DNA of 62,416 bases. It comes from G963664585 sp963664585. Lineage in GTDB: Bacteria; Bacillota; Clostridia; Oscillospirales; Ruminococcaceae. The position numbers were made by a program, and so were the translations under genes. The notes under the pieces were generated by a model. The model had not been told where the DNA came from, searched no databases, and saw only the letters and a list, made by a program, of their open reading frames with translations. Positions 55,911 through 62,416 of this stretch are shown here, piece by piece (position 1 is the first letter of the stretch; the number at the start of each line of letters is the position of its first letter). The stretch spans positions 1-62,416 of the forward strand of contig CAXXEO010000004.1 of NCBI GenBank assembly GCA_963664585.2, written 5' to 3'.

Positions 55911-57011
55911 TTATTTCTTGACCTTCTCTGGGCGCGTCCAGAAGTACTCTTCCAATGACTCATCCATATTATTGCCCTTGCGTGCCCACAAACGTTTCTC
56001 TGTTGCATCCATGACGAAGCAGGCCAGTGTCGCCCCCTGCTGCATATAGGGAAGTTTAGGATTGCGCTGTCCGGTGATGCAGAAGGGATAGGCAAAGCGG
56101 CAGGTAAGTGCCTTATACAAATCCTCGATGGTGTTCTTATCTTTCATTAATAGCTGGCGACGCAGAATATCACAGCGGTAAATGGTGTTGCTATATTTGC
56201 CATTTGGCAGCGGACCGGCACCTGCGTGCAGCGGATGGTTAGAGTGCGTCAGTATGCCATTCTCGGAATACATCAGATATTTCCCCTCGGGGTACGCCTC
56301 AATGCTGAAGGCCTCGCCGATATCGTCGCCACAGCCTAACAGATAATGCATCGGCATCATATGTATATGCTCAAATATGTGGTTATAGGCGTCTATCCAA
56401 TGTTCTTCCATCAGGTATTTTCTGCGCAGCGGCGCGCTTGGCGTGCCATAAAGCTTCTGATTTCTTGCGGATGGTAGGCTTGTGATGGAGAGAACGTTAC
56501 CGCTTTGGTTCATTCCATAACGGGCGAGTTGCCCGGCTTCAGTGATGGCAAACACATCCGGGCCATCCTCACAAAGAATTTCGAGAAGGATGCCGTTTTC
56601 TCCAGCCCAGTGCAGCATATCCCAGTTCTGTGCAATAATCAAATGCCCATTTGCGGAATGCTCTGGCAAAATCGCACAGGCGGAGCACTCGTCCGACTCG
56701 GTAGTATCTGGAATTAGTGATAGGATCTCAGAACGGCAGTTGAGCGTCAGAATGTCCTCAAAGTCTATCTGTGCACCCTTTGCGATTCCGCGCATCTCTT
56801 CAACCAGTTCAATCCCCAGATTCTCTATTTCGGGCAGCAGCTCGACTGCTTTTTGGCGTGCCACTTCCCATGAAACGTGCAACTCATCTCCACAAAACAG
56901 CTTTTTGTAATTGGCGATTACGGCATGGATCATATCCTTGCACTGTGAACCGTACATCTCTCCGCGCTCTGATGGGGATCCAAAAATAACAACCTTTTTA
57001 AATGTGGCCAT
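55911..57011 (-). CDS. C45-family acyltransferase/peptidase (isopenicillin N acyltransferase-like)
   Basis: Ntn-hydrolase of 366 residues. The N-terminal FGSPSERGEMYGSQCKDMI is typical. The autocatalytic nucleophile is in SDECSACAILPEHSANG, with the residue pattern of C45 self-cleavage before Cys. QNWDMLHWAGENGIL and GILTHSNHPLHAG are further family motifs. These enzymes hydrolyse or exchange acyl-amide bonds. It lies downstream of the dipeptide-transport operon on the same strand (156 bases), so processing of an imported acyl peptide is a fair hypothesis. AAGGGAGAA precedes the ATG. Confidence 0.9.
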   Translation of the reverse strand: MATFKKVVIFGSPSERGEMYGSQCKDMIHAVIANYKKLFCGDELHVSWEVARQKAVELLPEIENLGIELVEEMRGIAKGAQIDFEDILTLNCRSEILSLIPDTTESDECSACAILPEHSANGHLIIAQNWDMLHWAGENGILLEILCEDGPDVFAITEAGQLARYGMNQSGNVLSITSLPSARNQKLYGTPSAPLRRKYLMEEHWIDAYNHIFEHIHMMPMHYLLGCGDDIGEAFSIEAYPEGKYLMYSENGILTHSNHPLHAGAGPLPNGKYSNTIYRCDILRRQLLMKDKNTIEDLYKALTCRFAYPFCITGQRNPKLPYMQQGATLACFVMDATEKRLWARKGNNMDESLEEYFWTRPEKVKK

Positions 57012-57167
57012 TCTTTATTCTCCCTTTCTGTTAAAGCACAATTGTACCGCTTTGCGTCGGCTAAAAATGATAACAGGCAAAAACTCATATCACGCAAAGC
57101 AAAATATGATAGGAGACTATTTTAAAACCGACCGGGGAATAGGCATTTTTGAGCCTTCCGACTTACC

Positions 57168-58133
57168 TTAGAACTTGCCCGCCATATGACAAGCGACAAG
57201 ACGACCATCTGCTGACGCGATTAGTGCAGGTGTCTCCCGGGTACATATCTCCTGGCAGTGATGGCATCTGCCCGCAAAGCGGCAGCCGGGCTTTGGATTG
57301 ATGGGGCTTGGTACGTCCCCTTCCAATATGATACGCTCGCGTTTGATGTCTAGTTTTGGAATTGGCACTGCTGACAAAAGTGCTTGCGTATAGGGGTGCT
57401 GTGGGCGGGTGAAGATTGATTTATAATCTGACATTTCAACCATCTGGCCCAGATACATGACAGCAATCTGATCGCTGATGTGTTTGACAACACTCAGGTC
57501 GTGGGAAATAAACAGGTAGGTGAGCTGCAAATTTTTCTGCAGTTCCTCAAGTAAGTTGAGTACTTGTGCCTGTATTGATACGTCGAGTGCCGAGACCGGC
57601 TCATCCAGTACGATAAATGACGGGTTCAAGGCGATTGCTCTCGCTACGCCAACACGCTGTCTTCTGCCGCCGTCCAACTCATGTGGGTAGGAGTTCGCAA
57701 GCCTTCTTGCCAATCCCACTGTGTCCATGAGCTCATAGATTCTCTTTGTGTATTCTTCTTTGTCAGGATGAATTTGCTGGACCTTGAGAGGCTCACCTAT
57801 GCTCTCAAATACGCTTTTTCTTCCATCCAGAGATGCATACGGATCCTGAAACACGATTTGTATCTTCTGACGCATCTGCCTCAAAGCGTGCTTATCCAGC
57901 TTACATATATCGGTTCCTTCAAATAAAATCTGGCCACTGTTTGCCTCCAGTAAGCGCAGGATCACTCTGCCTATTGTCGATTTTCCACAGCCGGATTCTC
58001 CCACCAGCCCCATTGTTTCACCCTTATTGATTGTGAAGCTTACGTCATCCACGGCATGTAATGGACCTTTTTTGGTATTAAAATATTTCTTTAGGTTTTT
58101 CACCTCGAGCAGCTTTTCCGACAACTCTTTCAC
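57168..58133 (-). CDS. dppF: Di/oligopeptide ABC transporter ATP-binding protein (DppF/OppF type)
   Basis: Cytoplasmic ATPase, 321 residues. Walker A is GLVGESGCGKSTIGR and Walker B is SFIVLDEPVSALD. The ABC signature reads LDGGRRQRV instead of the common LSGGQRQR. The C-terminal oligopeptide-type Cys segment is NPKPGCRFAGRCHHCQEICTRETP (iron-sulfur-like cluster region). The start is GTG 58133, or the in-frame TTG at 58124, which has a better GAGGTG spacing. It is separated from dppD by repeat A13. Confidence 0.93.
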   Translation of the reverse strand: MKELSEKLLEVKNLKKYFNTKKGPLHAVDDVSFTINKGETMGLVGESGCGKSTIGRVILRLLEANSGQILFEGTDICKLDKHALRQMRQKIQIVFQDPYASLDGRKSVFESIGEPLKVQQIHPDKEEYTKRIYELMDTVGLARRLANSYPHELDGGRRQRVGVARAIALNPSFIVLDEPVSALDVSIQAQVLNLLEELQKNLQLTYLFISHDLSVVKHISDQIAVMYLGQMVEMSDYKSIFTRPQHPYTQALLSAVPIPKLDIKRERIILEGDVPSPINPKPGCRFAGRCHHCQEICTRETPALIASADGRLVACHMAGKF

Positions 58134-58171
58134 CTCTATCTCTCAAGATTATTTGTCCATGTCGAGCCATC

Positions 58172-58277
58172 TATAGTTGATTAAATTGAAAACAAGCTTG
58201 TGATTTCTTCCCCCGCCGAAGGCGGGGGAAGAAAATAACGTTTTATATATAGCGAGTTTTTAAGTTAAATTGCTATA
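58172..58277 (+). repeat. Family A repeat, copy A13, overlapping the dppD stop
   Basis: 106-bp copy inside the operon. Its right end supplies the last codons and the stop of dppD on the minus strand. Confidence 0.9.
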
Positions 58278-59248
58278 TTTTTTTTGAGATGGCACATGAC
58301 GAAATGTCCTGGTTCGACTTCAACCATAGTGGGAGCCTCCATAGAACATTGATCGCAGACATAGTTACATCTCGGGTGGAATTTGCATCCGCTGGGCAGG
58401 TTGGACGGATCCGGCATCAGCCCTTTAATCGGCGTCAACTGGTTATCCTCGGAAAACAGATCGGGTATGCAACCGAACAATCCTATAGTATACGGATGCA
58501 GTGCATTGTTAAAGATATGCTCGCGCGTGCCGTATTCCACAATTTCACCGGCATACATGATCGCCACATTGTCGCAGATTTCTGCTACAATTCCTAGGTC
58601 ATGCGTGATCATAATGAGTGAAGTGTCATACTGGGTTTTTAGTTTCTTCATCAGCTCGAGTACCTGAGCCTGTATCGTTACGTCCAATGCTGTGGTCGGC
58701 TCATCCGCGATCAATAGCTGCGGATTGCACGCCAATGCCATTGCGATGACCACTCTCTGTTTCATACCGCCAGAAAACTGGTGTGGGTAGTCATTTGCCC
58801 GTTCACTCTTGATTCCCACCGTTTCCAGCATGGTGCATGCCATCTCAAATGCCTTTTTCTTATCTACAGCGTTATGCAGCATGATGGCTTCCATGATTTG
58901 ATTTGCTACAGTCAGTACCGGATTAAGCGAGGTCATCGGATCTTGAAAGATCATTGAAATCTTTTTGCCACGGATTTTTCTCATGTCTTTTGCAGGCTTT
59001 TTGAGAAGGTCTTCACCCTCAAACAAGATTTCGCCGCTCTTGATAACCGCCGGCGGCTGCTGAAGTATTCTCATGATCGCTTTTACCGATGTGGTTTTTC
59101 CCGCACCGGTCTCTCCCACAAGGCCAAGCGTTTCACCATGGCCGATGGAAAGATTCAGGTTCTCAACGGCCCGTACTGTTCCATCTATTGTCACATAATG
59201 TACTGTCAAGTCCTTTATTTCGAGGAGTTTATCGTTGTGACTCATCAT
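58265..59248 (-). CDS. dppD: Di/oligopeptide ABC transporter ATP-binding protein (DppD/OppD type)
   Basis: Cytoplasmic ATPase, 327 residues. Walker A is GLVGETGAGKTTSVKA, the signature FSGGMKQRVV and Walker B LLIADEPTTALD. The C-terminal Cys cluster is LPSGCKFHPRCNYVCDQCSMEAP. The last residues NIAI and the stop derive from the family A repeat end, so the natural C-terminus has been replaced or trimmed by a few residues. The ribosome site AAGGAGG is 6 bases from the first of two tandem ATGs. Confidence 0.94.
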   Translation of the reverse strand: MMSHNDKLLEIKDLTVHYVTIDGTVRAVENLNLSIGHGETLGLVGETGAGKTTSVKAIMRILQQPPAVIKSGEILFEGEDLLKKPAKDMRKIRGKKISMIFQDPMTSLNPVLTVANQIMEAIMLHNAVDKKKAFEMACTMLETVGIKSERANDYPHQFSGGMKQRVVIAMALACNPQLLIADEPTTALDVTIQAQVLELMKKLKTQYDTSLIMITHDLGIVAEICDNVAIMYAGEIVEYGTREHIFNNALHPYTIGLFGCIPDLFSEDNQLTPIKGLMPDPSNLPSGCKFHPRCNYVCDQCSMEAPTMVEVEPGHFVMCHLKKNIAI

Positions 59249-59259
59249 TCTTCTCCTCC

Positions 59260-60153
59260 TTAATCCTTCAACTTCGGGTCAAGCGCATCACGCAGTCCAT
59301 CGCCCATCAGGTTCATGGCAAATACTGCAAACATGATGGCCATTCCTGGGATGGTGGTCAGGTGCGGTGCCTGTCTGAGAAAGTCGCGTCCGGTGGAAAG
59401 CATGGCACCCCATTCCGGTGTGGGTGGGATAACGCCAAGACCGATAAAACTGAGACTTGCACACATCAGGATCGATCCGCCTATACGCAGTGTTGCCTGT
59501 ATGATCAGTGGCGCAAGACAGTTGGGCAGAATATGCTGCGTGATAATAAAAAAGTCACTGGCCCCCGCCGCCCTTGATGCTTCCACGAATTCCTGATCTC
59601 GTAGAGACAGGATAGAAGCCCTTATAATGCGACAATAGCCCGGTATACTTGATATACCTATGGCGACCATCACATTTTGCAACCCGGGTCCTAATGCTGC
59701 AACGATCGAGATGTTCAGCAGTATGCCGGGAATCGCCATTAGAATATCCATAAATCTCATAATAATATTGTCAGCTGTGCCGCCATAATATCCGGCGATT
59801 GAACCCAGAACGATACCGCCGATGCAGGAAATTGTGACTGCAATCAGTCCCACCGTGACCGATATTCTTGCTCCGAATACGATACGGCTGAATATGTCGC
59901 GTCCCAGCTCATCTGTTCCAAAAATATGTGCGGCAGTAGGTGTCTGCACCCTGTGTAAAAGATCCTGTTGGACTGGGTCATAAGGCGCTATAGCCTCGGA
60001 AAAGACAGCCATTGCGATTAGAATCAGCAACATAATGAGGCCGACGACTGCGCTTTGGTTCCTGCGGAATCTCCGCCATACCTCGGCGGCCTGGCTCCTT
60101 TTTTTATAGGTGGCAACCGTATCGCCAGTGGTAGTTATTTCGTTCATACTCAT
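59260..60153 (-). CDS. dppC: Di/oligopeptide ABC transporter permease (DppC/OppC type)
   Basis: Inner-membrane permease, 297 residues with six helices. The N-terminal SQAAEVWRRFRRNQSAVVGL and the FGTDELGRDIFSRIVFGARIS segment are DppC signatures. The EAA motif is EASRAAGASDFFIITQHILPN. AAGGAGGGG precedes the ATG. It is 12 bases after dppB and 11 before dppD. Confidence 0.95.
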   Translation of the reverse strand: MSMNEITTTGDTVATYKKRSQAAEVWRRFRRNQSAVVGLIMLLILIAMAVFSEAIAPYDPVQQDLLHRVQTPTAAHIFGTDELGRDIFSRIVFGARISVTVGLIAVTISCIGGIVLGSIAGYYGGTADNIIMRFMDILMAIPGILLNISIVAALGPGLQNVMVAIGISSIPGYCRIIRASILSLRDQEFVEASRAAGASDFFIITQHILPNCLAPLIIQATLRIGGSILMCASLSFIGLGVIPPTPEWGAMLSTGRDFLRQAPHLTTIPGMAIMFAVFAMNLMGDGLRDALDPKLKD

Positions 60154-60165
60154 TTTTACCCCTCC

Positions 60166-61092
60166 TTACTTATATTGTGATCTGATACGGGGGTCAACAT
60201 AGGCATACAAAATGTCTACCAGCAGGTTAATGAAGCTGAAGGCCAGTGCTATCGTCAGAACGCCTCCCTGTACGACAGGATAGTTTCTCTGCTTGATCGC
60301 GTCCACCATCATCTTACCTACCCCGGGGACGGCAAAAATCGATTCAACCAGTACCGAACCGCCTAGTAGGATTCCAAACTGCATGCCGATGACGGTGATG
60401 ACCGGGATCAGCGCGTTTTTCAACGCATGACCGATGACGATGTAAAATTCCTTCTGTCCTTTTGCCCGCGCTGTAGTAATGTAGTCCTGACGGATAACCT
60501 CCAGCATGCTGGAGCGGGTCATTCTTGCAATAGAGGATGCCGAGTGGAAGCCGACGGTAAATGCCGGCAGAAGCATTTGCTTAAAGGATGTAAAGCCAGA
60601 AGCAGGCAGCCATCCCAGCTTCAGTGAGAAGAATAGGATCAGCAGAAGACCAAGCCAGAAGCTGGACATGGAGTTGCCGATCATACATAAGAACATGGCA
60701 ACTCTGTCAAATATCGAATACTGTTTTACTGCCGATATAATGCCCACGGTTAACCCCATCACAATCGACATGGTCACGCCGAGTGCGGCCAGTTTAATCG
60801 AATAAGGGAATGTCTGAGCGATTCGGTCGGTAACCGGCTGCTTTGTGGAAAAGCAAATGCCGAGATCGCCTTTCAAAAGATTTGTGGAATATTTAATCAA
60901 TCGTTCGAAGTATCCGCCATTGAGGCCCAGTTGCTCTCTTAAGGCAGCTCGTGTTTCTGGCGTGGCCGATTCACCCAATAGTGAGTCAACTGGATCGCCG
61001 GGGGTGATGTACATCAGTGTAAACACGATGATTACAACGCCAATCATCACCGGAATGAGCATTAAAATACGGCGCGTGATGTATTTTAGCAT
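60166..61092 (-). CDS. dppB: Di/oligopeptide ABC transporter permease (DppB/OppB type)
   Basis: Permease of 308 residues. It starts MLKYITRRILMLIPVMIGVV, with TLMYITPGDPVDSLLG and the EAA motif TARAKGQKEFYIVIGHALKNALIPV. The end is LVDILYAYVDPRIR as usual. The ATG at 61092 follows AGGAGAGGAG; the longer frame to 61176 has no homology and runs back into the intergenic hairpin. Confidence 0.94.
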   Translation of the reverse strand: MLKYITRRILMLIPVMIGVVIIVFTLMYITPGDPVDSLLGESATPETRAALREQLGLNGGYFERLIKYSTNLLKGDLGICFSTKQPVTDRIAQTFPYSIKLAALGVTMSIVMGLTVGIISAVKQYSIFDRVAMFLCMIGNSMSSFWLGLLLILFFSLKLGWLPASGFTSFKQMLLPAFTVGFHSASSIARMTRSSMLEVIRQDYITTARAKGQKEFYIVIGHALKNALIPVITVIGMQFGILLGGSVLVESIFAVPGVGKMMVDAIKQRNYPVVQGGVLTIALAFSFINLLVDILYAYVDPRIRSQYK

Positions 61093-61134
61093 GAAGACTC
61101 CTCTCCTACCCTCATAGATTCCTTTATTTATTTT

Positions 61135-61175
61135 TGCGGGCCGGCCCCAAGCCTCAGGCTTGCTGCCGGCCCGCA
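61135..61175 (-). promoter_or_regulatory. Intercistronic hairpin between the binding-protein gene and dppB
   Basis: 11-bp perfect GC-rich stem TGCGGGCCGGC / GCCGGCCCGCA with an AAGCCT-C-AGGCTT inner arm. On the minus strand no U run follows, so it is more likely an mRNA-stabilising or differential-expression structure than a terminator. Confidence 0.6.
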
Positions 61176-61193
61176 TACATCAAAAACAAGTGC

Positions 61194-62416
61194 TTACTTT
61201 TCTACAAAGTATACAGTGTTAAGGTTATAGTTGAGTGTGGGGGTAAAGTTGAAGCCACGGAGATTGGAACGTGTACCGATCAGTTTGTGCTGATAGCAAA
61301 TAACAATCATCGGGCACTCAGCATGAATGACCTTCTGCACATCATATACCAGTTTGTTTCTCGCTGTGGTATTGGTTTCTACAACAATTTTGTCGAGGAT
61401 TGCGTCGGCCTCGGCAGATTTGAGGTAGGTACGGTTATTGGTGTTGCCGATGCTCTTGCTGCTAAAGAAGTCGTACAATCCCTTGCCGGCGTCAAGAGCT
61501 TCCATATTGGTTCCTGCAACGCAAAGATCCTGCTCGCCCTTGTTCATGGCTGTGCTAAGCGCGCCGCTTTCCATCGGGGTGAGGACCAGGTTGATACCAA
61601 GCTCTTTCCACATCTGCTGCAGCATCTCAGCCAACATGTTGTTTGCTGAGTTTGCCAGGTAGATATACTTGACGTCAATTTTTCCAGAGACACCGGCTTC
61701 GGCCATCAGAGCCTTGGCTTTTGCAAGGTCATATTTATAAGGAACTAGATCTTCATTTCTGCCCTGCAGCTCAGGCGGTACAGGCGTAATGCCTGCCGTG
61801 GAGGTCTTTTCTCCATAGATCACCTTGCGGATTGTCTCAACGTCGGTCGCATAGGCCAGCGCCTGTCTGACTCTTTTGTCTTTAAAGACTTCTTTCTGCG
61901 TGTTGAACGCAAGATATCTCACACCGGCGCTGGTTCCAGTGACCAATTTGGTGTCTTTGCCATCGCCTATACGAGGTGCATCATTTTCAGCAAGGTCAAT
62001 ACATAGATCGATATCGCCACTTTCAAGGTTGATGCTTCGAGCGGCCTGTTCGGTAATAATGCGGAATTTAATGGTTTTCAGTTTAGCTTTGTCTTTGCCC
62101 CAGTAACCGTCAAAACGCTCAACCGTGATGTTGTCGCCGGCTGCCCAGGATACAAACTTATAGGGGCCTGTGCCGACCGGGTTTCGGGCATACTTATCAC
62201 CGGCGGCGGTGACGGCTTTTTCATTGACAATGTTCAAGTAGTAACTGCAAAGTTGCGCTTCAAGGAAAGCGTACTTCACAGTGGTCTTCAGAACAAATGT
62301 GTAATTATCGGGAGTTTGGTAGCCATTCTTATCAAAGTACTGAACAGCTGTGCTTGCCGGTGGCATGTCATACAGTCTCTTGAAGGTAAAGAGAACATCC
62401 TTAGAGGTCATCTCTT
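61194..62416 (-). CDS. dppA: Peptide ABC transporter substrate-binding protein (family 5), 5' end outside window
   Basis: Extracytoplasmic SBP_bac_5 protein; only the C-terminal ~407 residues are present and the frame runs off the window end. Landmarks are EMTSKDVLFTFKRLYD, NPVGTGPYKFVSWAAGDNI and the hinge region DKRVRQALAYATDVETI, with MIVICYQHKLIGTRSNLRGF near the end. It supplies ligand to the DppBCDF transporter encoded next. The lipoprotein signal would lie outside the window. Confidence 0.93.
   Translation of the reverse strand, partial: EMTSKDVLFTFKRLYDMPPASTAVQYFDKNGYQTPDNYTFVLKTTVKYAFLEAQLCSYYLNIVNEKAVTAAGDKYARNPVGTGPYKFVSWAAGDNITVERFDGYWGKDKAKLKTIKFRIITEQAARSINLESGDIDLCIDLAENDAPRIGDGKDTKLVTGTSAGVRYLAFNTQKEVFKDKRVRQALAYATDVETIRKVIYGEKTSTAGITPVPPELQGRNEDLVPYKYDLAKAKALMAEAGVSGKIDVKYIYLANSANNMLAEMLQQMWKELGINLVLTPMESGALSTAMNKGEQDLCVAGTNMEALDAGKGLYDFFSSKSIGNTNNRTYLKSAEADAILDKIVVETNTTARNKLVYDVQKVIHAECPMIVICYQHKLIGTRSNLRGFNFTPTLNYNLNTVYFVEK

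Noticed and set aside
61134..61649. 171-residue plus-strand open frame
   Set aside because: Antisense to the peptide-binding protein gene, whose motifs are clear.

Overview
This window comes from the chromosome of a spore-forming Clostridia-type Firmicute, probably near the Oscillospiraceae. The evidence is the gene order rpoB-rpoC-rpsL-rpsG-fusA-tuf, a cotJ spore-coat operon, a spore-type PG-binding/LysM/M14 peptidase, DUF951, HelD, UPF0210 with an ACT partner, strong AAGGAGG ribosome sites and textbook sigma-A promoters. I found no rRNA, tRNA or CRISPR array.

Layout: 0-4.7 kb holds the 3' part of an S41 protease, an unknown gene, greA and lysS; lysS carries a run of 29 G. 4.9-14.5 kb lies between two IS30-family copies and holds an AraC/GyrI-type regulator, helD, and a minus-strand operon nadE-ACT-UPF0210 in which the NadE amidase triad is lost. 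15-32.7 kb is housekeeping: PHP phosphatase, mnmA, hemolysin III, MFS transporter, glyA, esterase, rarA, an S1-domain protein, DUF951, prfA-sua5-coaE, a lytic transglycosylase, an M18 aminopeptidase and a split LysO-type exporter. 33-45 kb is the RNA polymerase, ribosomal protein and elongation factor block. 45-50 kb is accessory: the M14 peptidase, cotJA-cotJB with a broken cotJC, three tiny paralogous proteins, a GNAT and a third IS30 copy. 51-55.5 kb is an RND-type efflux pair. 56-62.4 kb is a minus-strand Dpp/Opp peptide-import operon ending in a C45-family hydrolase.

The most distinctive signal is a set of repeats. Thirteen copies of a ~106-bp MITE-like element (family A: TATAG...CTATA ends, ~22-bp imperfect inverted repeats, central CCCCCGCC/GGCGGGGG hairpin) are scattered between genes. 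All three IS30 copies sit in family-A ends, at equivalent positions and in the same relative orientation, each with its own 4-bp duplication. Two smaller repeat families (B with ACTAGT ends, C near CAGGACTT) carry similar C/G-rich hairpins.

Sequence quality needs attention. Five +1 homopolymer frameshifts (coaE, transglycosylase, M18 twice, fusA) and the G29 run in lysS affect mostly essential genes, so consensus errors are more likely than decay. Every function given here is inferred from motifs and gene order; no database search was run.
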